The notes beneath the pieces were generated by a model. That model was not told the origin of the DNA. It made no database searches and was given only the letters and a program-made list of their open reading frames with translations. From Actinobacillus sp. (GTDB lineage Bacteria; Pseudomonadota; Gammaproteobacteria; Enterobacterales; Pasteurellaceae): a stretch of DNA of 64,000 bases. The position numbers and the translations under genes are program-made. The stretch spans positions 1-64,000 of the forward strand of contig JAHHRA010000003.1 of NCBI GenBank assembly GCA_020026055.1, in the 5' to 3' direction. Positions 1-7,548 of the stretch are shown here, one piece after another; the first letter of the stretch is position 1, and the number at the start of each line of letters is the position of its first letter.

Positions 1-55
1 TAAAAAATCTGCACCTTAATAAGTTGATTGTTTAGTCCAACTTTTGGGGTGCAGA
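1..55 (-). mobile_element. possible IS3-family (IS150-type) terminal end, element running off the left edge
   Basis: Read on the minus strand, positions 54-35 give CTGCACCCCAAAAGTTGGAC, which looks like the terminal inverted repeat of IS3-family elements of the IS150 group. It is followed by a second arm (AAGGTGCAG) that can fold back on the first, a hairpin layout common just upstream of orfA in such elements, and then ATTTTTTA at the window edge. No transposase is visible because the rest would lie to the left. The same hairpin plus T-run could simply be the rho-independent terminator of yfbV, so the IS assignment is an inference from motif memory. Confidence 0.4.
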
Positions 56-96
56 GCATAATGACGTGTTTTTTTATTTTTCAAAAAATAAGGTTA

Positions 97-546
97 TTAA
101 ATTCCTTGCCAGTAATCTCGATTAAATTTTTCATTTGCTTTATTCAATAAATTGACAAGATCCTGATAATTTACTTGATGATGAGAAGGTAACGTGATTG
201 AAATATTAAATTCTTCTTCTAACTTTTGGGCAATTTTGTGATACCAATTTTTAGTCACAGCAGACAATGGAGTAGAAGCACGTTTACCAAGCCAATATAA
301 ACCTTGAATAGGTAACCCTAGTGCAATAGTCGCAGTGATAATTGCGATGACAAGAGCTGTGTTATCATATGGGGCATAAAATTGTTGCCAAACGATAGCA
401 AAAACAGCAAGAAAAGGCATAAACTTTATACTGAATTTAGTAGCGTGAATAACATATGTTTCAGGAAGAATAAGCTTTAATTGTCTAATTTGGGGAAAAG
501 ATCTTTGGTAATGTTCGCCTTGTTTTAAACGAATAATAAACTGCAT
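97..546 (-). CDS. yfbV: YfbV (UPF0208/DUF412) inner-membrane protein
   Basis: 149 residues, full length for the YfbV family. Two hydrophobic segments near residues 45-60 and 65-85 flank a short loop, with a charged C-terminal tail, as in E. coli YfbV. In E. coli YfbV insulates the left side of the chromosome from the Ter macrodomain organised by MatP. The gene is divergent from ackA with a 201-bp gap, the order yfbV/ackA-pta known from Enterobacterales and Haemophilus. That is notable because this same window carries dif and matS-like sites some 42-54 kb to the right. Family identity is clear; the insulation role is transferred from E. coli. Confidence 0.9.
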   Translation of the reverse strand: MQFIIRLKQGEHYQRSFPQIRQLKLILPETYVIHATKFSIKFMPFLAVFAIVWQQFYAPYDNTALVIAIITATIALGLPIQGLYWLGKRASTPLSAVTKNWYHKIAQKLEEEFNISITLPSHHQVNYQDLVNLLNKANEKFNRDYWQGI

Positions 547-747
547 AATTCATCCTTTTCATATATAGTTGGCAATATTATTGTTTAGTTTTGATAAATC
601 TAACAGAAAATCTACTTTCCAGACACTTTTTATTTTAATTTATTTTTTCTCCAAAAAAGTGTATCCTAACCGCCGCAATCTTGTTGTCAACTTGTCTAAT
701 ACTTATAAGTAGTTAGATGTTTTTTTACTTCATTAAGTAGGTTATTT

Positions 748-1941
748 ATGTCTAAACAACTCGTTCTTATTCTGAACTGTGGTAGTTCTTCTTTAAAATT
801 TGCAATTTTAGATCCAGCTAATGGTGACGAATATTTATCAGGTCTCGCAGAAGCATTCTATTTACCTGACGCTCGTATTAAATGGAAATTAAACGGCGAA
901 AAAGGTAATGCTGAATTAGGTACTGGAGCCGCTCATACAGAGGCTTTGAATTTTATTGTTAACAATATTTTAACAGATGAATTAAAAGCAAATATTGCGG
1001 CTATTGGGCATCGTGTAGTTCATGGGGGAAAATATACTAAATCAGTATTAATTGATGTTGATGTGATTAAAGGTATTAAAGAGGCTGCAATTTTTGCACC
1101 ATTACACAACTCAGCTCACATTATTGGTATTGAAGCTGCACTCAAAACATTCCCTGAATTAAAAAACAAAAATGTGGCAGTTTTTGATACAGCATTTCAT
1201 CAAACAATGCCACAAGAAGCGTATTTATATGCTCTCCCTTATTCTTTATATAAAGAACACGGTGTGCGTCGTTATGGTATGCATGGCACTAGCCATTATT
1301 TCATTAGCCGTGAAGTGGCGAAACGAATGAATAAACCTGTTGAAAGTGTAAATGCGATCATTTGTCATTTAGGAAACGGTGGTTCTGTTTCTGCTATTCG
1401 TCATGGTCAAAGTGTTGACACTTCAATGGGCTTAACACCACTTGAAGGGTTAGTGATGGGAACGCGCTGTGGCGATATTGATCCTGCGATTATGTTTTTT
1501 ATGCATAGAAATCTAGGAATGACTGTAGAACAAATTGATGAAACATTAAACAAAAAGTCTGGTTTACTCGGTTTAACTGAAGTAACTAGTGACTGCCGTT
1601 ATGCAGAAGATAATTTTGAAACAGAAGAAGCAGCTTACCGTGCATTAGACGTTTATAGCTATCGTTTAGCTAAATACATTGGTGCTTATATGGTTGCAGT
1701 TGGTGAGAAACTTGATGCTATCGCGTTCACAGGCGGTATTGGTGAAAATTCTGCACGAGTACGTGAATTGACTTTAGAACGCCTAGAAGTGTTTGGTTAT
1801 AAATTAGATAAAGAACGCAACTTAGCGACGCGTTTTGGTCATGAAGGTATTATTACTGCGGATAATTCTCCGATTGCAATGGTTATCCCAACTAATGAAG
1901 AATTGGTTATCGCTCAAGATACCGCAGCTCTTTGTTTCTAA
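748..1941 (+). CDS. ackA: acetate kinase AckA
   Basis: 397 residues, cytoplasmic, interconverting acetyl phosphate plus ADP with acetate plus ATP. The N-terminal phosphate-loop motif LVLILNCGSSSLKF, the HRVVHGG segment, the catalytic aspartate/arginine regions (VFDTAFHQTMP) and YGMHGTSHYF are all present, as is the C-terminal FTGGIGENSA motif of the acetokinase family. An AAGTAGG ribosome-binding site lies 9 bases before the ATG. It is followed by pta after 57 bp, forming the Pta-AckA acetate pathway, but a strong hairpin separates the two genes. Confidence 0.97.
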   Translation: MSKQLVLILNCGSSSLKFAILDPANGDEYLSGLAEAFYLPDARIKWKLNGEKGNAELGTGAAHTEALNFIVNNILTDELKANIAAIGHRVVHGGKYTKSVLIDVDVIKGIKEAAIFAPLHNSAHIIGIEAALKTFPELKNKNVAVFDTAFHQTMPQEAYLYALPYSLYKEHGVRRYGMHGTSHYFISREVAKRMNKPVESVNAIICHLGNGGSVSAIRHGQSVDTSMGLTPLEGLVMGTRCGDIDPAIMFFMHRNLGMTVEQIDETLNKKSGLLGLTEVTSDCRYAEDNFETEEAAYRALDVYSYRLAKYIGAYMVAVGEKLDAIAFTGGIGENSARVRELTLERLEVFGYKLDKERNLATRFGHEGIITADNSPIAMVIPTNEELVIAQDTAALCF

Positions 1942-1954
1942 TTTTGTCATCTCT

Positions 1955-1982
1955 AAAAACTGCTCTACTATGAGCAGTTTTT
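1955..1982 (+). terminator. hairpin between ackA and pta (terminator or attenuator)
   Basis: A perfect 11-bp stem, AAAAACTGCTC paired with GAGCAGTTTTT, encloses the loop TACTAT. The right arm ends in five T's and is followed by TTACTTTAAGG. It has the form of a rho-independent terminator. Because pta follows at once with its own RBS and no obvious promoter, partial read-through that lowers pta relative to ackA is likely. Confidence 0.75.
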
Positions 1983-1998
1983 ACTTTAAGGAAAATAT

Positions 1999-3618
1999 AT
2001 GAAAACGATCATTTTGGTTCCAATTAACCGTGGTGTAGGCTTGAATAGCTTAGCAGATAAGCTTGTCAAAAACTTAAACTATCCCAAAATAGGTTTAATG
2101 AAAACTATCTCAAAAGAAGCAGATGATGTTGCAGCTGTAAGCTTTAATGAAGCTGAAAATATGATGGCGAATAATTTAACTGATGTGTTATTAGAAAAAA
2201 TATTTGTAGCACATCGTGAATTTGCTAAAGATAAAAATATTGTTATTTTAGAAGGTGTTGTGCCTTGTGCAAAACGTAGCTATGCTAACCAACTGAACGC
2301 TCAAATAACACTAGCGTTAGATGCTCAAATTTTATTTGTAGCTTCACCTTTAGGTGATGATGCTGAGAATGTGAAAAACCGTGTTGAAGCTTGTGCTAGT
2401 AGTTTTGGAGGTAAAAGTAATGCTAACATTTTAGGTGTCATCATTACTAAAATGAATGAACCTGATTTACAGGGTAGAACTGTGAATCAACAAACTGCAA
2501 AAGATTTCGAAAAAGTTTTTGCAAACAGTCCAATTAAACTTCTAGCTAACTTTGACTATAATGATCCTGATGCATTAAATCAAATGCCTGTAAATTTAAC
2601 ACAAGCCATTATTGCACCGACGAATCGCTCTGCCAAACTTTCTCCTGCAAACTTTCGTGTTAACTTGACAGAAAAAGCAATAGCAGCTAAAAAACGCATT
2701 GTTCTTCCAGAAGGTGATGAACCTCGCACAGTGAAAGCAGCTGTGCTTTGTGCTGAACGTGGTATTGCGGAATGTGTGCTGTTAGCAGAGCCAATTAATG
2801 TTGAAAAAATCGCGAAAGAACAGGGTATTAATTTGTGCGATGGTATCACTATCATTAATCCTGTTGAAGCTAAGGGCAAATATGTAGCTCGTTTAGTTGA
2901 ACTTCGTGCTAACAAAGGTATGACTGAAAAATTAGCACGTGAACAGCTTGAAGATAATGTCGTGCTTGGTACGATGATGCTTGAAGCAGGTGAAGTTGAT
3001 GGTTTAGTTTCAGGTGCGATTCATACTACTGCCAATACAATTCGTCCACCTATGCAAATTATCAAAACTGCTCCAGGTAGTTCGATTATTTCTTCGATCT
3101 TCTTTATGTTATTACCCGATCAAGTACTCGTTTACGGGGATTGTGCTGTAAATCCTGATCCAACAGCTGAACAATTAGCTGATATTGCAATTCAATCAGC
3201 AGATTCTGCTAAAGCATTCGGCATTGATCCAAAAGTAGCAATGATCTCTTATTCTACTATCAACTCAGGTGCTGGAGTGGCTGTAGATAAAGTCAAAGAA
3301 GCAACTCGTATTGCTCAAGAAAAACGTCCAGATCTGTTGATCGATGGACCATTACAATATGATGCAGCTGTAATGCCTGATGTAGCAGCAAGCAAAGCAC
3401 CAAACTCAAAAGTAGCAGGACAAGCGACTGTATTTATCTTCCCTGAATTAAGCACAGGTAATGCCCTTTATAAGGCTGTACAACGTTCAGCTAATGTGCT
3501 TTCTATTGGACCAATGCTGCAAGGTATGCGTAAACCTGTCAATGACTTATCTCGAGGAGCGTTAGTTGAAGATATTGTTTATACTATTGCATTAACAGCG
3601 ATTCAAGCTATACAGTAA
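1999..3618 (+). CDS. pta: phosphate acetyltransferase Pta lacking the central DRTGG domain
   Basis: Converts acetyl-CoA and phosphate to acetyl phosphate and CoA, upstream of AckA in the acetate pathway. Only 539 residues, against about 711-714 in H. influenzae and E. coli. Residues 1 to about 195 align with the N-terminal P-loop-like domain (GVGLNSLADKL, ILEGVVP, SFGGKSN). Residues from about 213 to the end are a complete PTA catalytic domain (RIVLPEGDEPRTVKAA, GLVSGAIHTTANTIRPP, DGPLQYDAAVMPDVA). The roughly 170-residue DRTGG domain that normally sits between them is absent: the N-domain runs straight into SAKLSPANFR, the usual start of the linker before the catalytic domain. The reading frame is intact, so the enzyme is probably active but its allosteric control by NADH and pyruvate, assigned to the N-terminal half in E. 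coli, may differ. Confidence 0.93.
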   Translation: MKTIILVPINRGVGLNSLADKLVKNLNYPKIGLMKTISKEADDVAAVSFNEAENMMANNLTDVLLEKIFVAHREFAKDKNIVILEGVVPCAKRSYANQLNAQITLALDAQILFVASPLGDDAENVKNRVEACASSFGGKSNANILGVIITKMNEPDLQGRTVNQQTAKDFEKVFANSPIKLLANFDYNDPDALNQMPVNLTQAIIAPTNRSAKLSPANFRVNLTEKAIAAKKRIVLPEGDEPRTVKAAVLCAERGIAECVLLAEPINVEKIAKEQGINLCDGITIINPVEAKGKYVARLVELRANKGMTEKLAREQLEDNVVLGTMMLEAGEVDGLVSGAIHTTANTIRPPMQIIKTAPGSSIISSIFFMLLPDQVLVYGDCAVNPDPTAEQLADIAIQSADSAKAFGIDPKVAMISYSTINSGAGVAVDKVKEATRIAQEKRPDLLIDGPLQYDAAVMPDVAASKAPNSKVAGQATVFIFPELSTGNALYKAVQRSANVLSIGPMLQGMRKPVNDLSRGALVEDIVYTIALTAIQAIQ

Positions 3619-3637
3619 ATAATAATTCAATATATAA

Positions 3638-3665
3638 AAACCGCATTTGAGTGCGGTTTGTTTAA
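3638..3665 (+). terminator. rho-independent terminator after pta
   Basis: AAACCGCA pairs with TGCGGTTT around the loop TTTGAG (3638-3659), followed by GTTTAATTTA. The right arm contains AGTGCGGT, eight of the nine bases of the Haemophilus uptake signal, the closest approach to that signal I saw in the window. Confidence 0.75.
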
Positions 3666-3830
3666 TTTATTTTTACTGATAATACTTAAATTAATGAGTA
3701 TTTTGTGAGCAAAAAATATTGAAATTTGAAATGCAATATTGAATAATAATCAATCAATAAAAGATAGTTTATTGACAAAATAATCATATTTTTTAAATAT
3801 ACTGAAATTTAATTAACTAGAGGAATAAAA

Positions 3831-4334
3831 ATGAAAGAAAATATCTTAAAAACAATAGGGTTAGCAACTTTACTCAGTACTTCAATTAATAGTGCTAATG
3901 CTTTAATTTATGGTCAGTTGGATCTTGGATATGGTTCTTCACAGATTGAACATTTTCCTAAAAAGAATGCATTTGTAGCTCGCCCAACTATTGGTTTAAG
4001 TAATGCTAATAGCTATATTGGGGTTGACTATTCAAACTGGGGTTCTAAAAATTTTCTTGGAGCTGAAGCAAAATTGCATACTTACGGTTTAAAGTATACA
4101 TATCGATTTGAATTACCTGTTATCAAACCTTATGTTGGTGCTCGTTTAAATATTACAAGTGTAAAGTATAATAAGAGACATACAAGCGATAATCATTGGG
4201 GGTATGGTTTATTGGGTGGAGTTGAATTTAAACTTTTACCATTAGTAAGTCTAGGTGTAGGTGTTGAATGGAATAGATTAACATCTCAAACTAATAATAT
4301 GTTCTACTCGACTTTTTTGAAAATTGATATTTAA
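3831..4334 (+). CDS. opacity-family outer-membrane beta-barrel protein
   Basis: 167 residues. A signal peptide (residues 1-24, cleavage near SANA-LIYG) precedes a run of alternating amphipathic strands with aromatic girdles (YGQLDLGYGSS, AKLHTYGLKYTYRF, KPYVGARLNITS, WGYGLLGGVEFKLL) and a C-terminal strand ending FLKIDI. This is the layout of small eight-stranded barrels of the opacity/OmpA-like family common in Haemophilus and Neisseria. A good RBS (AGAGGAA) precedes the ATG. It lies at the left border of an accessory island. Ligand and adhesive role cannot be read from the sequence. No simple-sequence repeat that would make it phase variable is visible. Confidence 0.75.
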   Translation: MKENILKTIGLATLLSTSINSANALIYGQLDLGYGSSQIEHFPKKNAFVARPTIGLSNANSYIGVDYSNWGSKNFLGAEAKLHTYGLKYTYRFELPVIKPYVGARLNITSVKYNKRHTSDNHWGYGLLGGVEFKLLPLVSLGVGVEWNRLTSQTNNMFYSTFLKIDI

Positions 4335-4557
4335 TTAACTTAATATAATAGGGATTTTTATATAAAAATATTAATTAATAATCTTAGCAAAGGGTGAATA
4401 GCTGTGTTTCAAGAAATTAAGAATAGTGAGTAACCCTGTAAGTAAGAAAACAGAAGTATTAGCACTATATAACCTCAAATTGTACAATTTTTCAGTGTAA
4501 AAAACATAGTAATTATAAGTCATGTGGGGTTTTCAATTATTTATAAAATAAATTAAC

Positions 4558-5115
4558 ATGAGAACGCTTATCATAATTCTAGTATTTATATCTATAACAA
4601 GCTGTAACTCGTCATCTCTGTTACCAACAGACAAAGAAATGATTCATCACTTTAATACACATGAAATGTTGTTTAACAAAGTGTTAGAAATCATTACAAA
4701 TCGCACAAAGGGGAGTTTTCATTATCCATCTCTTTCTTCTGATAATATTATTATATCCGACTCAACAGAACAACAAAGCAACAGATCCATTAAAGCGAAT
4801 ACAGGAGACCTATCAATAGATTGGATGCAACTTAATTCTTTATTAGAAACAATAGGAGTTGGTTTCATCCTTGTCGACCGTCAAGAACAAAAGCTTTCTG
4901 GAGTAATCAAATTGAGTATCGTAATGTCATATAGTTTTGCAACTAATGGAACAAGCAAATCTTTCGTCTATGATCCTAGTTTAAAAAATCGCTCTGTGAC
5001 TCGTATTACTGAACATGGCGACTTGAGCGAAATCTATCGAAACACACACAACGATACAACATTATACAAACTAATCAAAGGAAATTGGTACATCAAATTA
5101 GCCTACGAAAGATAG
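4558..5115 (+). CDS. putative lipoprotein of unknown function, Bacteroidetes-like
   Basis: 185 residues. The N-terminus carries a short hydrophobic signal and the lipobox ITSC, so the mature protein would start at Cys16. The rest is hydrophilic and ends with NWYIKLAYER, a kind of ending I associate with small Bacteroidetes lipoproteins found beside polymorphic toxins, but I cannot name a family. No Shine-Dalgarno sequence is seen before the ATG; the leader is a pure A/T stretch, as is usual for Bacteroidetes genes and unlike neighbouring host genes. It sits in the 4.4-6.7 kb island with decayed ORFs and a putative immunity operon. Function unknown; immunity or defence is only an inference from context. 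Confidence 0.6.
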   Translation: MRTLIIILVFISITSCNSSSLLPTDKEMIHHFNTHEMLFNKVLEIITNRTKGSFHYPSLSSDNIIISDSTEQQSNRSIKANTGDLSIDWMQLNSLLETIGVGFILVDRQEQKLSGVIKLSIVMSYSFATNGTSKSFVYDPSLKNRSVTRITEHGDLSEIYRNTHNDTTLYKLIKGNWYIKLAYER

Positions 5116-5310
5116 TAGACCAGAGTTCATATCAATAGTCTGTACTACTTTTTATCAAGAACGTACATTATAACAGACAAAACTATCGTAAATAAAACAA
5201 AACTGCGAGGAGTTCGTTGAATTCACGCTTGGCATAAGTTTTGCCTTGATGTGTAAATCTTACTGAAAAGCGACAAGACAGTAAGCGTGATAACGATAAA
5301 AACTACATAA

Positions 5311-5496
5311 CACAACTGGAAAAAGCAGAAGAATATAATAATCATTGAAACTATCAAAAGAGAACATCATTTAACTATCGGTTTTGCTTTGTTCGTCTTA
5401 CTTGCTATTATTTCTCTCTTATTCACTAGAGACAATCCCAGATATAAAACTGTTACTTTCTGTTGTTCCTCATATCTTTATTTATTTCATCAATAA
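5311..5496 (+). pseudogene. fragment of a small membrane-protein gene
   Basis: Open from the stop at 5308-5310 to TAA at 5494-5496 with no proper start codon. The translation has a basic segment (ETIKREHH) followed by a clear transmembrane helix (LTIGFALFVLLAIISLLF) and a basic tail. A plausible upstream part (QLEKAEEYNNH) lies in another frame and stops at the junction, suggesting a frameshift. The parent gene is not recognised. Confidence 0.3.
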
Positions 5497-5660
5497 ATGA
5501 TTGTGGTAATCACAGTTACAAAAAACATTATTGGAATGAAAAAAGAAGATAACTTTTTGCTAGATTGAAATTCATAATAGAATATTGCCTCATGACAGTT
5601 CTGTATCCATAGATTTCATAAAACTTTCTATGAAATATCAACTATATCAATACATAAACT

Positions 5661-5737
5661 TCACATACATTGTTTAATCAATGCGAGCAGTAATACGATC
5701 GGAATAAGCAGCAAAAATTGACATAAACAAACAGCAT
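5661..5737 (-). pseudogene. frameshifted micro-ORF for a single-helix membrane peptide
   Basis: A strong Shine-Dalgarno (CAGGAGAGG) precedes ATG at 5737. The frame begins MLFVYVNF and then stops early, but adding one T to the T5 run right after the AAT codon joins it to LLLIPIVLLLALIKQCM and a TGA at 5663-5661. The repaired product would be 25 residues, nearly all membrane helix. The good RBS and the coherent hydrophobic frame argue for a real micro-gene broken by a one-base slip; chance cannot be excluded at this length. Confidence 0.3.
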
Positions 5738-5817
5738 ATCCTCTCCTGTTATACTAAGTAATTGCTCTTTGACTCACTATAGATAGTCCTCTGAGGTATT
5801 ATTCTACTGCCACTTCA

Positions 5818-5925
5818 CTATGCCCAATGCATAAATCCGAAGTGAAACATCAGTGCGAAATTTGCAATAGTCAGAGCGATGGCGACAAGGACTATTTTGG
5901 CGAGATTCCTGCCGGGATGTTTCAT
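5818..5925 (-). CDS. 35-residue single-pass membrane peptide, third gene of putative immunity operon
   Basis: ATG at 5925 overlaps the stop of the preceding gene as ATGA (5925-5922), the classic arrangement for translational coupling, and the frame ends at TAG 5820-5818. The peptide has a basic start (MKHPGRNLAK) and one hydrophobic helix (IVLVAIALTIANFALMF). Its base composition matches the G+C-richer operon rather than the host. It is too short for automatic gene callers. Family not recognised; the coupling and shared composition are the support. Confidence 0.55.
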   Translation of the reverse strand: MKHPGRNLAKIVLVAIALTIANFALMFHFGFMHWA

Positions 5926-6212
5926 CTTTCCGTAATGTTCACAGAGGCTTTACGTTGTCCGGCTGTGTAGCGGAACTTGCAGAACAAGTCGGGAAGAAAG
6001 CAAAGAATCATCATTATGCCAAAAGCAATTATCCAACTGAAAAGGTGAGATAGCAGTGGTATCCCAAACGGAAAGAGTATGGGCAAGAGCCAACAAAAGA
6101 ACAGCAGCAGACTTCCGTTAAGGTTGGTATGCTCCCTTTCGTGCCATATCTCGGCTACATACCATATATAGTCGATGAAGCAGAACCGGTATTTGCGATT
6201 GTCCTTTTCCAT
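5922..6212 (-). CDS. small membrane protein, second gene of putative immunity operon
   Basis: 96 residues from ATG 6212. I chose this start over the upstream ATG at 6239 because GGAG lies 8 bases before it and the upstream gene stops only 4 bases earlier (6217); the longer form would overlap that gene. The protein has a charged N-terminus (MEKDNRKYRF) and two long hydrophobic segments around residues 32-55 and 58-78, then a basic tail. Local composition is about half G+C (31 of 60 bases at 5941-6000, 28 of 60 at 6061-6120), far above the host. It is coupled to a 35-residue ORF downstream. Function unknown; an immunity or membrane-protection role is inferred from its neighbour. Confidence 0.65.
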   Translation of the reverse strand: MEKDNRKYRFCFIDYIWYVAEIWHEREHTNLNGSLLLFFCWLLPILFPFGIPLLSHLFSWIIAFGIMMILCFLPDLFCKFRYTAGQRKASVNITER

Positions 6213-6216
6213 ACCG

Positions 6217-6498
6217 TTATCTCCATACAAAGAAATCAATCAATATGAGGATAATCAGAAGGCTGACCAACACAATCTTAACCCTGCGGCGTGTTTCAGG
6301 CTTGCAATCGTCAAATAACCACAGTTTGCTGTTGAACTGCCACTGACACGCCCATTTCCAACGGAACAGCAACCCTGCAAGCCATAGGGCAAGCAGTCCG
6401 ACTCCAAACAGCAATCCGTATTTCGGGTGAGCTTGCAACCACTTGAAAAACGCTTCCGCCTTGCTGTTCATTGCTTCGTATATATCGATAACTGTCAT
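6217..6498 (-). CDS. two-helix membrane protein resembling Imm17-type immunity proteins
   Basis: 93 residues. The N-terminal amphipathic stretch (AFFKWLQAHPKYG) leads into a first transmembrane helix (LLFGVGLLALWLAGLLF), a tryptophan-rich loop (RWKWACQWQF), an arginine patch (KPETRRRVK) and a second helix (IVLVSLLIILILIDFF). This architecture recalls the Imm17 family, small two-helix proteins predicted to be immunity factors next to polymorphic toxins in Bacteroidetes; I am recalling the family, not matching it. It is the first gene of a three-gene leftward operon. No toxin gene accompanies it, so it would be an orphan immunity gene. High local G+C supports transfer. Confidence 0.6.
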   Translation of the reverse strand: MTVIDIYEAMNSKAEAFFKWLQAHPKYGLLFGVGLLALWLAGLLFRWKWACQWQFNSKLWLFDDCKPETRRRVKIVLVSLLIILILIDFFVWR

Positions 6499-6803
6499 AA
6501 CTTTATTAAGCGTAACATAATGTTTTCTTTGTTTAACTGTAACTTTGTATTAGAAACGCATTACATTGTTTATTCTTCGTTGAAATTAAAAATCCCAATT
6601 TTGCAGAAAAGAAAAATAAACAATGATAGCTTAATGAAATAGTACGATAGCATGCGAATTGCACACAAAAGACTCATTTATTAAAAAAGAGAAATGTTGT
6701 TTGAAATATTAGTTGTGTCGCTTCCAATTTATTTTATCGTTTATTCAAAGTTTTTATTATTGCTCACTATGCAAATCAGTGTTGCTCCTGAAGTTATGTA
6801 GCA
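6499..6803. other. intergenic stretch between the immunity-like operon and pgsA
   Basis: 305 bp without a convincing gene. The plus strand at 6540-6547 carries TAACTTTG, which fits the Bacteroidetes -7 promoter element TAnnTTTG, consistent with a Bacteroidetes origin of the island, but no -33 element at proper distance and no gene downstream on that strand support it. From about 6640 composition returns to host-like A/T. Confidence 0.4.
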
Positions 6804-7358
6804 TTAATCAGTTTCTTCTAGCAAATTATTTTTAGCAGCACTCAAATATTGCAACATTGACCAGATAGTTAAAATAACAGCGATATAAAGTAAAATGATA
6901 GCAAGAACTTCCATTTTAATATTTTTGTGCCATAACAACCCACCCAGTGCTAACATTTGAGCAGTTGTTTTTATTTTTCCGATCCAAGATACGGCAACTT
7001 TATTGCGTAACCCAAGTTGAGCCATCCATTCACGCAAAGCTGAAATAATAATCTCTCGTACAATCATAATAATAGCAGGAATGCTGATCCAAAAACTATG
7101 ATAATACTCACTGACTAAAACTAGTGCAGTAATAACTATCGCCTTATCAGCAACTGGATCTAGAAAAGCACCAAAAGAAGTACTTTGATTCCATTTCCTC
7201 GCTAAATATCCATCAAACCAATCAGTTAAAGATGCAATCCCAAAGATAAGCATTGTAATAAATGGTGACCATTGGAACGGTAAATAGAAGATAAGAACAA
7301 AAAACGGAATGAGAATGACACGAAATAGGGTCAAAATTGTTGGAATATTAAACTTCAT
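6804..7358 (-). CDS. pgsA: CDP-diacylglycerol-glycerol-3-phosphate 3-phosphatidyltransferase PgsA
   Basis: 184 residues, inner membrane, first committed step of phosphatidylglycerol and cardiolipin synthesis. The CDP-alcohol phosphotransferase signature DG-x2-AR-x8-G-x3-D-x3-D is complete in DWFDGYLARKW followed by GAFLDPVADK (residues about 45-75). Four or more hydrophobic segments follow. It is monocistronic here, 190 bp from divergent sohB, and marks return to core chromosome after the accessory island. Confidence 0.95.
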   Translation of the reverse strand: MKFNIPTILTLFRVILIPFFVLIFYLPFQWSPFITMLIFGIASLTDWFDGYLARKWNQSTSFGAFLDPVADKAIVITALVLVSEYYHSFWISIPAIIMIVREIIISALREWMAQLGLRNKVAVSWIGKIKTTAQMLALGGLLWHKNIKMEVLAIILLYIAVILTIWSMLQYLSAAKNNLLEETD

Positions 7359-7548
7359 TTCTAGGCACTCAGTAGATCAAAAAACATCGATTATTGTAAA
7401 ACAAAAAATATCCTTTTAAAACTATATAAAATGAAGAAATAATTGAAAAAAAAATTTCTTAATGAAAGACAAGCAAAATTGCACTTCTTAAAAAAATCAT
7501 TAAGATATTAATGTAAATAACTTCATTTTAATTTCAGGAAAATAAAAT

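Larger units (their letters stand above)
5116..5817. other. 700-bp stretch of decayed ORFs inside the accessory island
   Basis: No intact gene longer than about 60 codons is seen here. The stretch holds two recognisable fragments listed separately (5311-5496 plus strand, 5661-5737 minus strand), each encoding a hydrophobic segment. A third fragment ending in LEKAEEYNNH lies just before and in a different frame from the first. The region therefore looks like eroded small membrane-protein genes between the lipoprotein and the three-gene operon. Confidence 0.5.

Noticed and set aside
6694..6801. 35-codon frame (MLFEILVVSLPIYF...) upstream of pgsA on the plus strand
   Set aside because: Very A/T-rich, so a hydrophobic frame is expected by chance; no coupling, weak RBS and no family.
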